From NCBI GenBank assembly GCA_016712595.1, contig JADJQT010000002.1, positions 124,001-188,000 of the forward strand: a DNA stretch of 64,000 bases. Direction: 5' to 3'. Shown here piece by piece: positions 1 to 9,345 of the stretch; the stretch's first letter is position 1; each line of letters begins with the position of its first letter. Position numbers and translations under genes: made by a program. The notes below the pieces were generated by a model. It made no database searches, was not told the origin of the DNA, and worked only from the letters and a program-made list of their open reading frames with translations. The stretch is from Rhodospirillales bacterium (GTDB lineage Bacteria > Pseudomonadota > Alphaproteobacteria > Rhodospirillales > Defluviicoccaceae).

Positions 1-2
1 AT

Positions 3-86
3 CGCGCCGACCTCGTGCGGATTTCCCTGTTCGACCGACTGCCGGTCGTCCGCTCGGTCTGGTGCGAGGGCCGGCAAGTCATTTGA
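3..86 (+). CDS. C-terminal end of an amidohydrolase-type protein (possibly PhnM)
   Basis: Only the last 27 codons lie in the window, ending in TGA at 84-86. The readable tail (ADLVRISLFDRLPVVRSVW, then CEGRQVI) resembles the end of metal-dependent amidohydrolases. The closest family I can recall is PhnM, the alpha-D-ribose 1-methylphosphonate 5-triphosphate diphosphatase of the C-P lyase pathway, whose C-terminus has a similar ADLV...PVVR.VW..G..V pattern. No catalytic residue is inside the window, so the family call rests on this short tail and is tentative. Confidence 0.45.
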   Translation, partial: RADLVRISLFDRLPVVRSVWCEGRQVI

Positions 87-182
87 CGTGAGCGAATCAC
101 CGCTCGCTCAAGCCGCCTGCGGATCGGCGATGACCGGGGCTTCGTCCCCCAGAGGTGGGGTGTCGCGCGGGCGCTGCTTCCT

Positions 183-863
183 TCAACCGTCGACGACGGG
201 CCGTGCTTCGATCGGCAGACGGAGCGCCTCGACGTGGACAAGTAGCGTTTGCGGGTCGGGTCGCCGCGTATAGTCGGGATCGACGGAGGCGTAAGCAATC
301 CGTGCGTCGACATCGATGACATACGTGGCCGGGATCGGAAGCTCAAACGTAGACGTGCCGTTGAACCGCGGTAAATCGATGCCCAGGTCCTGATACGCTT
401 TGCGAAATGCCTCGGGAAGTGTGAAGACGAGGCCAAACCGCCGGGCTACGGCATGATTGAAATCGCTCAGCACCGGATAAGAAAGCGCAAGTGCGTCGAC
501 GGTCTGAGCCGAGCTCACGATCGTTTGGGGCGAGATCGCCACCAACTCCGCGCCGGCTGCGCGAATGTGCGGCAGGAAGGATTCCAGATCGCTCAGATAC
601 CGCGAGCAGTAGTTGCACCAGCTTCCGCGATAGAAGGTCAGTACGACCGGCCCACGGCGCAGCAACTCGCTGAGACGGATCGTCTCGCCGAGAGGATTGG
701 GCAAGGCAAAATCTTCGACAAGCTCGCCCTGCTGCAGCGATAGCAGCGCGTGATTGTCTTCCAGAAGCTCGCGCGCGTCGTGCTCAAGCGCCGAGCGCTG
801 GTCAAGCCCGAGGCCCGGTTGAATCGCGTTGAGCCCCGTGATCAGTCCGTCCACCAGACTCAT
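183..863 (-). CDS. Peroxiredoxin-like (AhpC/TSA thioredoxin-fold) protein
   Basis: A 226-residue cytosolic protein with no signal peptide. The thioredoxin fold occupies roughly residues 50-200. A strand (GPVVLTFYRG) is followed by the redox motif SWCNYC, a CxxC arrangement typical of the peroxiredoxin-like AhpC/TSA family rather than of classical 2-Cys peroxiredoxins. It probably reduces peroxides or acts as a thiol oxidoreductase; the substrate is unknown. I chose the ATG at 863 because a purine-rich AAGGTGG lies just upstream on that strand; an in-frame ATG at 893 would add 10 residues. It is transcribed divergently from guaB and shares a 270-base intergenic region with it. Confidence 0.8.
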   Translation of the reverse strand: MSLVDGLITGLNAIQPGLGLDQRSALEHDARELLEDNHALLSLQQGELVEDFALPNPLGETIRLSELLRRGPVVLTFYRGSWCNYCSRYLSDLESFLPHIRAAGAELVAISPQTIVSSAQTVDALALSYPVLSDFNHAVARRFGLVFTLPEAFRKAYQDLGIDLPRFNGTSTFELPIPATYVIDVDARIAYASVDPDYTRRPDPQTLLVHVEALRLPIEARPVVDG

Positions 864-1076
864 CCAAATCCACCTTTTCCGACTTGCCCGCACGCGGCGA
901 AAACCACATGTGCGATTTGGGTTTCCTCATACGGTCTTTCCAGGGCTTTGTAACTTGCGCAAGGCCTCCGGGACATGCCGGCTGCCGGTGCTGTGTGAGG
1001 GATGACGTGCCCGCCAATGCCGGATGCCCTCGACCTGTGGCATAGGCGGCCGTGACGCGGCGAAAGCGCAAGCGGC

Positions 1077-1104
1077 TTGGCAAGACGTGGGCGATGTGTA
1101 TGAT
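1077..1104 (+). promoter_or_regulatory. Candidate sigma70-type promoter for guaBA
   Basis: TTGGCA, a 16-base spacer and TATGAT lie about 30 bases before the guaB start, which would give a short leader. This is a pattern match only. Confidence 0.4.
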
Positions 1105-1132
1105 GCCGTGCCATTCCGTAAACGGAGCTGGC

Positions 1133-2611
1133 ATGATCATCCCCGAGGGGCTCGCTTTTGACGACGTCCTGCTGGTGCCGAGCGCATCCAGCGTGCTGCC
1201 GGCCGACGTCGACCTGCATACCCGCCTGACCCGGACCATCCACATCGGCCTGCCACTGATATCGGCGGCAATGGACACGGTCACCGAGAGCGCGCTCGCC
1301 ATCGCCATGGCCGAGGCAGGCGGGCTCGGCGTTATTCACAAGAACATGTCGCCCGAGCGGCAGGCCACCGAGGTTCGGCGGGTCAAGAAGTTCGAGTCCG
1401 GCATGGTCGTCGATCCGATGACCATCGAGCCCGATGCCACCCTCGCCAATGCGCTCGACCTGATGAAGGCGCACAAATTTTCGGGTGTGCCAGTCGTTGA
1501 GCGCGGCACTCATCGCCTGCTCGGCATCCTCACCAATCGCGACGTCCGCTTTGCCATCGATCCGCGACAGCCGGTCAGCGAGCTAATGACTCGCGATACC
1601 GCGGACAAGCCGCTGGTCACCGTTCGCACCAACGTCGATCGCGAAGAAGCCAAGCGCCTGCTTCATAAGTACCGGATCGAAAAGCTGTTGGTCGTCGACG
1701 ATGACTACCGCTGCGTCGGCCTGATCACCGTCAAGGACATCGAGAAAGCCGAGCGCTTTCCCGATGCCTGCAAGGATGAGCAGGGTCGCCTGCGCGTCGG
1801 TGCGGCGACGGGCGTCGGTCGGGCGGGGCTTGACCGTGCGGCGGTCCTGCTCGACGCAGAGGTCGACGTTGTCGTCGTCGACACCGCCCACGGCCATTCG
1901 GACGCGGTCCTCGAAGCCGTGACCAGCATCAAGAAGCAGAGCAACTATGCTCAGGTGATCGCCGGCAACATCGCCACCGCCGAGGGTGCGGCCGCACTGA
2001 TTGATGCCGGCGCCGATGCGATCAAGGTCGGGATTGGTCCCGGCTCGATCTGCACAACCCGCGTCGTCGCCGGCGTCGGGGTGCCGCAGTTCTCGGCGAT
2101 CGTCGAGGTCGCGGAGGTATGCCGTGCCCGAAATGTGCCGCTGATCGCCGACGGCGGGATCCGTTATTCCGGAGATCTGGCAAAGGCGATTGCCGCCGGC
2201 GCCGATTGCGCCATGCTGGGCGGGCTGTTCGCCGGCACCGACGAAAGCCCGGGCGAGCTCATCCTCTACCAGGGCCGCTCGTACAAGGGCTATCGCGGTA
2301 TGGGTTCGATCGGCGCCATGGCGCGTGGCTCGGCCGACCGCTACTTCCAGCAGGACGTTGAGGGACCGCTGAAGATGGTTCCGGAAGGAATCGAGGGGCG
2401 CGTTCCCTACAAGGGAGCCGTCGCCAACGTGATCCATCAATTGGCGGGCGGCCTGCGCGCGGCGATGGGCTACACCGGCAATGCCACCATTGCGGCGATG
2501 CAGCGCGGCTGCCGGTTCCGCCGAACCACGTTCGCTGGCCTGCGTGAAAGCCACGTCCACGACGTGACCATTACCCGCGAGGCGCCGAATTACGCCGGAC
2601 GGCCGGAGTGA
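1133..2611 (+). CDS. guaB: Inosine-5'-monophosphate dehydrogenase
   Basis: IMP dehydrogenase oxidises IMP to XMP with NAD+, the committed step of GMP synthesis. The 492-residue length fits the family. The N-terminus (MIIPEGLAFDDVLLVPSAS) is diagnostic. A CBS pair is inserted in the barrel at about residues 95-210 (GVPVVERGTHRLLGILTNRD; KLLVVDDDYRCVGLITVKD). The catalytic loop GPGSICTTRVVAG carries Cys307, and the flap has GYRGMGSIGAM. I chose the ATG at 1133 because the family starts there; upstream in-frame codons encode an unrelated Arg-rich stretch. The stop overlaps the guaA start (GTGA), indicating translational coupling. Confidence 0.97.
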   Translation: MIIPEGLAFDDVLLVPSASSVLPADVDLHTRLTRTIHIGLPLISAAMDTVTESALAIAMAEAGGLGVIHKNMSPERQATEVRRVKKFESGMVVDPMTIEPDATLANALDLMKAHKFSGVPVVERGTHRLLGILTNRDVRFAIDPRQPVSELMTRDTADKPLVTVRTNVDREEAKRLLHKYRIEKLLVVDDDYRCVGLITVKDIEKAERFPDACKDEQGRLRVGAATGVGRAGLDRAAVLLDAEVDVVVVDTAHGHSDAVLEAVTSIKKQSNYAQVIAGNIATAEGAAALIDAGADAIKVGIGPGSICTTRVVAGVGVPQFSAIVEVAEVCRARNVPLIADGGIRYSGDLAKAIAAGADCAMLGGLFAGTDESPGELILYQGRSYKGYRGMGSIGAMARGSADRYFQQDVEGPLKMVPEGIEGRVPYKGAVANVIHQLAGGLRAAMGYTGNATIAAMQRGCRFRRTTFAGLRESHVHDVTITREAPNYAGRPE

Positions 2612-4158
2612 CCGACCGCATCCTAATCGTCGACTTCGGCAGCCAGGTCACGCAGCTCATCGCCCGGCGGGTGCGTGAGGCTGGCGTCTACTGCGAGATC
2701 AATCCGTTCAACAAGGTCGATGCCGCACGGCTCGCCGACTTCGCGCCGCGGGGCATCATCTTGTCCGGTGGCCCGGCCTCGGTCGTTGAAACGGCCGCGC
2801 CGCGCATTGACCCGGCGATCTTCGCCGCCGGCCTGCCGGTACTCGGCATCTGCTACGGCCAGCAGGCGATGGTCGCGCAATTGGGCGGCCGGGTCGAGGC
2901 GGGCTTTTCCCGCGAATTTGGCCGCGCCGTCGTCGAGATCACCGGCACCTGCCCGCTGTTCGACGGCATCTGGCAGCGCGACGGGCGAGAAACCGTATGG
3001 ATGAGCCACGGCGACCGGGTCACGGAACTGCCGCCGGGATTCCAATCGGTGGCCGTCTCCGAGGGCGCCCCGTTCGCGGTCATCGCCGACGAGAGGCGGC
3101 ATTTCTACGGCGTGCAGTTCCATCCGGAGGTGGTGCATACGCCGCACGGAGCCGCGCTGCTGCGCAACTTTACCCACGCGATCGCCGGCTGCCGTGGCGA
3201 CTGGACGATGGCGGCCTTCCGCGATGAGGCCATCGCCCGGGTGCGCGCGCGCGTCGGCCGCGGCCGGGTTGTGTGCGGCCTTTCCGGCGGCGTTGATTCA
3301 TCGGTAACGGCGGTTCTGCTGTTCGAAGCGCTGGGCGAGCAACTCCGCTGCATCTTCGTCGATACCGGTCTTTTGCGCCAGGGCGAGGCGACGGAGGTCG
3401 TGGACCTCTTTCGCGGCCATTACAACATTCCGCTCGTTCACCGCGATGCCTCGGATCTCTTCTTGGCCAATCTCGCCGGCGTCACCGATCCCGAGGCCAA
3501 GCGCAAAATCATCGGCCGCACCTTCATCGATGTCTTCGACGAGGAGGCCCATGCCGCCGGCGGCGCTGATTTTCTCGCTCAGGGCACGCTTTATCCCGAC
3601 GTCGTCGAGTCGGTCTCGGTTCATGGCGGGCCTAGCGCGACGATCAAATCCCACCACAACGTCGGCGGTCTACCGGATCGAATGAAGCTCTCGCTGGTCG
3701 AGCCTTTGCGCGAGCTGTTCAAGGACGAAGTGCGGGTGCTGGGCCGCGAACTCGGATTGCCCGACAGCCTGCTGCGGCGCCATCCCTTTCCCGGCCCCGG
3801 GCTGGCGGTGCGCATCCTGGGCGCGGTGAGCCGGGAAAACGCCGAGCTTCTCCGCCGAGCCGATGCGATCTTCCTTGAGGAAATCGCCGCCGCCGGCCTT
3901 TACGATGCCATCTGGCAGGCATTCGCCGTGCTCCTGCCCGTGCGCGCGGTGGGCGTGATGGGCGATGCCCGGACCTACGATGCGGTCGTCGCGCTGCGGG
4001 CGGTCACCTCGACCGACGGCATGACCGCCGACAGCTATCCGTTCGATCACGCCTTCCTCGCCCGCGTCAGCGCCCGGATCGTCAACGAGGTCCGTGGCGT
4101 CGGCCGCGTCGTCTACGACATCACCTCAAAACCCCCCGGAACCATCGAGTGGGAGTGA
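2608..4158 (+). CDS. guaA: GMP synthase (glutamine-hydrolysing)
   Basis: Converts XMP to GMP using ATP and glutamine-derived ammonia. It has 516 residues, the usual length. The N-terminal class I glutamine amidotransferase domain has its nucleophile in GICYGQQ (Cys82) and His-Glu in VQFHPEV. The ATP pyrophosphatase domain has the P-loop SGGVDSS, and the dimerisation domain ends in the canonical KPPGTIEWE, so the 3' end is intact. The start is GTG, overlapping the guaB stop by four bases. Together guaBA form the IMP-to-GMP operon. The 3' end of guaA is a known integration site for genomic islands, and mobile-element remnants do follow it here. Confidence 0.97.
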   Translation: MTDRILIVDFGSQVTQLIARRVREAGVYCEINPFNKVDAARLADFAPRGIILSGGPASVVETAAPRIDPAIFAAGLPVLGICYGQQAMVAQLGGRVEAGFSREFGRAVVEITGTCPLFDGIWQRDGRETVWMSHGDRVTELPPGFQSVAVSEGAPFAVIADERRHFYGVQFHPEVVHTPHGAALLRNFTHAIAGCRGDWTMAAFRDEAIARVRARVGRGRVVCGLSGGVDSSVTAVLLFEALGEQLRCIFVDTGLLRQGEATEVVDLFRGHYNIPLVHRDASDLFLANLAGVTDPEAKRKIIGRTFIDVFDEEAHAAGGADFLAQGTLYPDVVESVSVHGGPSATIKSHHNVGGLPDRMKLSLVEPLRELFKDEVRVLGRELGLPDSLLRRHPFPGPGLAVRILGAVSRENAELLRRADAIFLEEIAAAGLYDAIWQAFAVLLPVRAVGVMGDARTYDAVVALRAVTSTDGMTADSYPFDHAFLARVSARIVNEVRGVGRVVYDITSKPPGTIEWE

Positions 4159-4451
4159 TTGAGGGCTATCCAAAAGCCTTTGAACGCATGCCGTAGTGCT
4201 ACACAACTTACTGAAAACAAAAATAAAACTCCGCAGGAGCAATCGTCTCCTATCGGCATGGAGAGTTTGGCTCTGGTAGGCTGCTTAGCGGACCTGAAGC
4301 ATATTTCACGGAAGAACTTTTGAAAATGCCGTCACTGTCAACGAGGCCCACGACGGTACTTTTTCTGCTTTGAGTGCGTAAGTAAATAAGGGGATTTCAG
4401 CGGACGCTACCCTCGACTCGCTGAGACCAAAACAGAAAATCTACAAGATTG
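4159..4451. other. Intergenic region after guaA
   Basis: No convincing gene is present in about 290 bases. The composition is noticeably more AT-rich than guaA, as expected for the edge of an acquired segment. No clear terminator with a T-run was seen directly behind guaA, and I found no obvious att-type direct repeat by eye. Confidence 0.4.
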
Positions 4452-4493
4452 CGCTCCGCTCGGCATGACGTTCGCGTCATGCCGAGCGGAGCG
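4452..4493. repeat. Perfect 19-bp inverted repeat with TTCG loop
   Basis: The arm CGCTCCGCTCGGCATGACG at 4452-4470 is followed by TTCG at 4471-4474 and by the exact reverse complement at 4475-4493. As RNA this would be a 19-bp stem closed by a UUCG tetraloop, which is exceptionally stable. No T-run follows, so it is not a standard intrinsic terminator for this strand. It lies just before the integrase remnant and may be a dispersed palindromic element or a recombination-associated hairpin. Confidence 0.75.
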
Positions 4494-4499
4494 GTCTCG

Positions 4500-4860
4500 C
4501 GCGATCGAGAAGCAGCGCGAGAAGCGCCGTATCGAGGAAACGAAGAACTTCGGCGAATTCGACGAGAAGTGACTGATTGCCGGTCCTATGGCCGACAGTA
4601 CGCGAGCGGTGCGCCGCTCCATATTCGAACGTGAACTACTTCCCGTCCGGAGAAACCGTCTTTTGACGGAAATCACGCCTGACGATCTTCCGGCATTTTG
4701 CGGCAAGGTCGCCGATCGCGGTGCGCCTGCGACGGCGATCCACGTCCGCGACATCGTCAAGCAGATTTACGCGTTTGCGGTTCTTCACAACGCGAAAGTC
4801 GCCAGCCCCGCTATGGGGAAGCAACTTGAGCATGTCGCCCCGCTGACCTCCGTCCGCTAA
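4500..4860 (+). pseudogene. Tyrosine-recombinase (phage integrase) remnant
   Basis: Fragments of a P4-type tyrosine integrase are readable in two frames. A charged linker (RRIEETKNFGEFDEK) ends in a stop at about 4570. It is followed in another frame by the core-binding domain (RRSIFERELLPVRRNRLLTE, then ITPDDL and HVRDIVKQIYAFAVLHNAKV) at about 4588-4815. The catalytic domain with its R...HxxR...Y residues is absent, so the gene is dead. Its place directly 3' of guaA fits an old genomic island integrated at guaA whose cargo and integrase have largely been lost. Recognition is from motif memory; the family call is fairly firm and the exact limits are approximate. Confidence 0.65.
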
Positions 4861-4939
4861 GTGCCTGTCCGGGACGGTCTCGAATCGGTTGAGGCTCCTG
4901 CAATTCGCTGATGGCGGTCGGGCATGCGGGAGGCCACCG

Positions 4940-5370
4940 ATGTGGACGCAAGGGAACCGCCACCGCTACGGCCGCAGCAAGCAGGGCTATCCGAGCGGTC
5001 TGACCGTGAGGAATGGTCGCACGTGGCGCCGCTGATCCCGCCGGTCAGGCGCGGCAGCAACAAGCGGACGATCCGGCGTGCGCGAGGTGGCGAACGGGCT
5101 GATGTCCATCCTCGGCACGGGTCACCAGTGGCGGGCGATCCCCAAGGACCTGCCGCCGCGCAGCGCGGTGCATGACTATTTCGAGCTGTGGGAATGGGAC
5201 GGGACGCTGGGGCGTCAATCAAGCGGCGCGGTTACGACACGGGCAAGAAAACCAAGGGCAAGAAGCGCATCTGCTTGTAGAGCCGCAAGGCCTGCTGCTG
5301 CACGCCATCGTCCATGCGGCCGACATTCAGGACCGCGACGGTGGCGTGAAGCACTCGCCTTCCACAGGCT
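4940..5370 (+). pseudogene. IS5-family transposase remnant, multiply frameshifted
   Basis: Pieces of an IS5-group transposase run in three frames. They are an N-terminal MWTQGNRHRYGRSKQGYPSG segment, then EEWSHVAPLIPP, then VANGLMSILGTGHQWRAIPK followed by DLPPRSAVHDYFELW, then after a deletion RRGYDTGKKTKGKKR and GLLLHAIVHAADIQDRDGG. A single-base loss at about 5008 separates the first two pieces, and the middle of the protein (including part of the DDE catalytic core) is missing. It is a decayed element; I did not find intact terminal inverted repeats. Together with the adjacent integrase remnant it marks the stretch after guaA as an insertion scar. Confidence 0.7.
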
Positions 5371-5546
5371 CGCCTTCATCCGCTTCATGCTGCGAAAACC
5401 CTACAATCCCTCAAGATCCTCCCGGATAGATTCTCGGTCATTTCCAACAACCCGGTAAGGAACGGGCGCCCATGAGGGAGGGGGTTAGTCCTTCCTTAAT
5501 GGAGGAGACGTAGTCTTAACCGAAATTCGTCCTCGGAGGAGCGGGC

Positions 5547-8500
5547 ATGTGGTGCATTATGCGGGATATGCGGGTTTCGCTCCGGGTCGGAGCCGCCGTC
5601 CTGCTGCCCCTCGCCGTCCTGGTCTGCCTCGCAGGGGCTCTTGTTCAGTACAAGTTGGAACGAGAGCAGCTTAGCAAAAAACTACAGCTCTCAATGGAGA
5701 TTGTGCCTGCAATCAGTGACGTGATCCATCAGTTGCAGCGAGAGCGGGGGATGTCTTCGGGATTTACCGGCTCTCACGGCACAGCGTTTACAACCGCCCT
5801 GCCCGCGCAAAGAATTGATACAAATTCTGCACTTCAACTTCTCCATGATAAAATCGCGCTCGAGCAACGGCAGGAAGATCGATCCCGCCTTGCGTCCGCC
5901 ATAGACCGAGCACTCACCGATCTCGATCAGTTACCGGATGTTCGCGCCCGGATAACCCAGCTCCACCTCTCGGTCGAAGACATCGTTGCTTACTACACGC
6001 GAATAATCAGCGGTCTTCTCGAGATTACCAGCCAGTTGAGCGCGATCACTGACGATCCGCGGATCTCCCGGATCATCACGTCCTATATGGCACTGATGCG
6101 TGCCAAGGAGGCTGACGGTCTGCAGCGCGCGATGGGTTCCGTCGGGTTCGGGGCCGGCACGTTCGAGCAACGCGTCTACGATCGTTTGGTCGTGATGGTT
6201 GCCCGTCAGGATGCGTACCTCGACATCTTCAAGCGGTTCGCTGACGATGCGGTACAGTCCTACTTTGACGCGACGGTCAAGGGCGATGATATCGCCGAGG
6301 TCGCACGAATGCGGCAAGTGGCACTTGCCAGTGTGCATACCAAAACCACCGGCGGGATCCGCGCTGAGGACTGGTTCAACGCGATTAGCCGCGAGATGGA
6401 AATGCTGCGCGCCGTCGAAGAATACCAGGCGGGCGAACTGAGGTCCTTGACCCAGCAAATCCAGGAGCATGCCCACAGGCATTTTCTCGCCCTTCTCATC
6501 GGCACGTCCGTTCTCGGTGTGCTCACTATCGCCTTTGCACTGGCGATGGCCCGGAGCGTGACCGCGCCAATCGGTCGGCTCATGGCCACTCTGCGTCGAC
6601 TGGCGGAGGGTGAAAGCACGATCGGCATGGCCGAGATTGACCGGCGAGACGAGATCGGAGCCATCGCCCGAGCCCTGGACACGTTTCGTGACCTGACCGA
6701 ACGCCAGAAAGCCGACCTGGCAGCAGCGGAAGATCGCATGCGCCAGATATTGGCATCGACGAGCGAAGGCATCGTTCAGGTGCAAACCGATGGGCGTGTT
6801 TCCTTTGGAAATTCTGCCAGCGCGCACCTGTTTAGATGTGAACCGGACAAGCTCCCTGGACGGATGATCCACGAACTGATGCAGGATACACATCGAGAAA
6901 AGTTCGTATTTGAGGACCCCGCGACGTCCCGCGCCGAGGCCGAAGGGCGACGATTTCGGCTCGCCGAACAGGTCTTGTACCATGCCGATGGCTCGAGCAT
7001 CCCCGTCGAATATTCGGTCACGCCGCTATGCAAGGCAGGGAACCTGATTGGCTCGATTGTTTCTCTCCACGATATTAGTGAGCGCAAGCAAAACGAGTTG
7101 GCCCTGCTGGAAGCCAAGGAACTCGCCGAAGCGGGCTTACGGACCAAGGCAGAATTTCTGGCCAACATGAGTCACGAGATTCGCACGCCGATGAATGCCA
7201 TTATCGGGATGACTTATCTCGCTTTAAAGACGGAACTGAGCCCGCGGCAAAAAGATTATTTGACAAAAATCCAGAAGGCAGGGCGCCATCTACTATCAAT
7301 AATTAATGATATTCTGGATTTTTCTAAAATGGAGTCTGGAAAAATTGCCTTGGAAAATGCAGAATTCGAACTAGAAAAAGTATTATATGATGTACTTGAA
7401 CTGATTGGTGGCAAGGCAACGACGAAAGGACTAGAAATAATATTTAACATTGGCGAAATTATTCCCAATAATCTCGTTGGAGATCCGCTTAGAATTGGGC
7501 AGATCATTTTAAATTATATATCAAATGCCGTAAAATTCACGAATGCTGGTGAGATTAGCGTGAACGTCACGCTTGAAGAGGATCATGGCAATGCCGTGAC
7601 ACTTCGCTTCGAGGTCAGCGACACCGGCATCGGTCTGACCGAGGAGCAGCAAGCCCGACTGTTCCAGAGCTTTCAGCAGGCGGACAGTTCGATTACCCGC
7701 GAATATGGAGGGACCGGCCTCGGTTTGGTTATCGCCAAGTCGCTGGCGCATTTGATGGGTGGATCGGTTGGGGTCCGCAGCGTCCTGGGACACGGATCGA
7801 CGTTCTGGTTCACGGCCCGCCTGGGGAAGAGTGCGACCAAGCGTGATCATGCCCAGAAACTGAAGCACGACCTGCGCGGTCGCCGCATCCTCGTGGTCGA
7901 CGCCGGCAACGGCGCCCGCGAGGCGTCGGTGCAGATGCTGTCCGCGATGTCCTTTCGGGTGCACGCCGTAGCGTCGGGGCGCGCGGCGATCGATGCGGTG
8001 CGCAACGCGGTGGATGACCCCTTTGAGGTCGTCTTGGTTGATTGGCGGGTGTCGGATATGGACGGCATTGAGACCTGCGCCCGGCTTAAAATGCTAAACA
8101 CGACGATTCAGCCGCGGCTGGTGCTGGTTACCGCCTTTGACTGCGAGGGGGCATTCAAGGGGGCAGATGACGTCGGCTGCGATGCCATCCTGATGAAGCC
8201 GATGGCGCCTTCGGCTCTGTTCGACACCATCGCGCGGGTCCTGCGCGTCGAGTCGGTGGCTGATCAGGATGTCGGCGCACCGTCAGCGGTTTTACTCGAG
8301 GCGCCCAACCGGCTTGAGGGTGCGCATGTACTGCTGGTCGAAGACAACGAATTCAATCAGCAGGTTGCGCGCGAAATACTGAATGGTTTCGGGGTAAGGG
8401 TCGACGTGGCGGACAATGGGGCGATCGCGCTGGAGAAGCTCAAAGCCAGCCTCTACGACGCCGTGCTCATGGATATGCAGATGCCGGTGATGGATGGTTT

Positions 8501-8726
8501 CACCGCGACCCGGGAAATCCGCTCTCTAGGCTGGGCCGATCTCCCGATCATCGCGATGACAGCCAATGCGATGCAGCAGGATCGCAACGAGTGCCTGGCT
8601 GCCGGGATGAACGACCACCTGGCAAAACCGATTGACCCGCAACAACTGGCATCGACGCTGGCAAGATGGTTGCGGCAACCGCCTTCGCACGGCGCCCCCG
8701 CAGCACACTGTGTCGCTGCGCTCTAA
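5547..8726 (+). CDS. NIT-domain hybrid sensor histidine kinase
   Basis: A 1059-residue inner-membrane hybrid kinase. A TM segment (about residues 12-30) is followed by a periplasmic NIT-type sensing domain (VIHQLQRERGMSSGFTGSHG), a family linked to nitrate/nitrite sensing. A second TM (about 310-335) leads to HAMP, a PAS domain (about 395-510), and HisKA with the phospho-acceptor His in MSHEIRTPMNAII. HATPase has the N-box NYISNAVKFTN and the G-box GTGLGLVIAK. Two receiver domains follow. The second is canonical (VLLVEDN; MDMQMPVMDG). The first reads VVDAGNG where an acidic pair is normal, so its phosphorylation is doubtful. The start is supported by GGAGGA six bases upstream. Codons for the DHp/N-box region (about 7240-7560) are conspicuously AT-rich. 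No partner regulator is adjacent. Confidence 0.88.
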   Translation: MWCIMRDMRVSLRVGAAVLLPLAVLVCLAGALVQYKLEREQLSKKLQLSMEIVPAISDVIHQLQRERGMSSGFTGSHGTAFTTALPAQRIDTNSALQLLHDKIALEQRQEDRSRLASAIDRALTDLDQLPDVRARITQLHLSVEDIVAYYTRIISGLLEITSQLSAITDDPRISRIITSYMALMRAKEADGLQRAMGSVGFGAGTFEQRVYDRLVVMVARQDAYLDIFKRFADDAVQSYFDATVKGDDIAEVARMRQVALASVHTKTTGGIRAEDWFNAISREMEMLRAVEEYQAGELRSLTQQIQEHAHRHFLALLIGTSVLGVLTIAFALAMARSVTAPIGRLMATLRRLAEGESTIGMAEIDRRDEIGAIARALDTFRDLTERQKADLAAAEDRMRQILASTSEGIVQVQTDGRVSFGNSASAHLFRCEPDKLPGRMIHELMQDTHREKFVFEDPATSRAEAEGRRFRLAEQVLYHADGSSIPVEYSVTPLCKAGNLIGSIVSLHDISERKQNELALLEAKELAEAGLRTKAEFLANMSHEIRTPMNAIIGMTYLALKTELSPRQKDYLTKIQKAGRHLLSIINDILDFSKMESGKIALENAEFELEKVLYDVLELIGGKATTKGLEIIFNIGEIIPNNLVGDPLRIGQIILNYISNAVKFTNAGEISVNVTLEEDHGNAVTLRFEVSDTGIGLTEEQQARLFQSFQQADSSITREYGGTGLGLVIAKSLAHLMGGSVGVRSVLGHGSTFWFTARLGKSATKRDHAQKLKHDLRGRRILVVDAGNGAREASVQMLSAMSFRVHAVASGRAAIDAVRNAVDDPFEVVLVDWRVSDMDGIETCARLKMLNTTIQPRLVLVTAFDCEGAFKGADDVGCDAILMKPMAPSALFDTIARVLRVESVADQDVGAPSAVLLEAPNRLEGAHVLLVEDNEFNQQVAREILNGFGVRVDVADNGAIALEKLKASLYDAVLMDMQMPVMDGFTATREIRSLGWADLPIIAMTANAMQQDRNECLAAGMNDHLAKPIDPQQLASTLARWLRQPPSHGAPAAHCVAAL

Positions 8727-9345
8727 TTGGCAACTTATTTAACAGACGATCCTCTCGGCTCGTCCCGGAATAATAGCCGCCATTATCCGAAAGCCGCCAC
8801 CGGAAGCAACGTGCGGCCAAAGCACCGCTTACAGCGCATCGGCTGACAGTAATCGACGGCGCTCGTGGCCGGCACGACGCCCGCTGCCACGAGGCTGTCC
8901 TCGCCGAGGGCGGAACCTCACGCACGTCACTCCCGGCATGGGGAATCGGACGAGCACAAGACGCTGATGCGGCAGGCATCATCGTCAAGTTCGCTTGATC
9001 GCCAAACGGCATGTGCTTCGGCGCTGCGGCACAAACCAAAACGACAATCACACTCCGTTCGGAAGCCAGAAGGCCAGCGTGTTGGTTCTGGTATGAGAAG
9101 ATATTATGCCGATAAATGACAATTAACACTTTTTTAACGCAAGACATAACCAGCACAAAACGTCATACAGATAAATTGCTAAGCACAAAATATACAGGGA
9201 TTGCTTGTTTTAAGTCCGGTTAATTTGCAAGTGATTGATGATAATTACTGTAATAAATGATATAAGCATGTGTTAAAAAATATAATTTTGCAATCGTATC
9301 GCGTAATTGCGTGTTTTGTCTATCGTAGAATACAGAGGTTAATTT
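8727..9345. other. Intergenic region, GC-rich then AT-rich
   Basis: No supportable gene in about 620 bases. The first 370 bases are GC-rich with no recognisable protein homology in any frame. From about 9100 the sequence turns strongly AT-rich and stays so until the PKS gene, a composition break just ahead of the biosynthetic cluster. Confidence 0.5.

Noticed and set aside
1583..2560. 325-codon minus-strand frame inside guaB
   Set aside because: Antisense shadow of a conserved gene; translation lacks any fold-like pattern.
8865..9119. 84-codon plus-strand frame between the NIT kinase and the PKS
   Set aside because: No recognisable motif and Ser/Arg-rich low-information composition; it spans the composition break and has no ribosome binding site.
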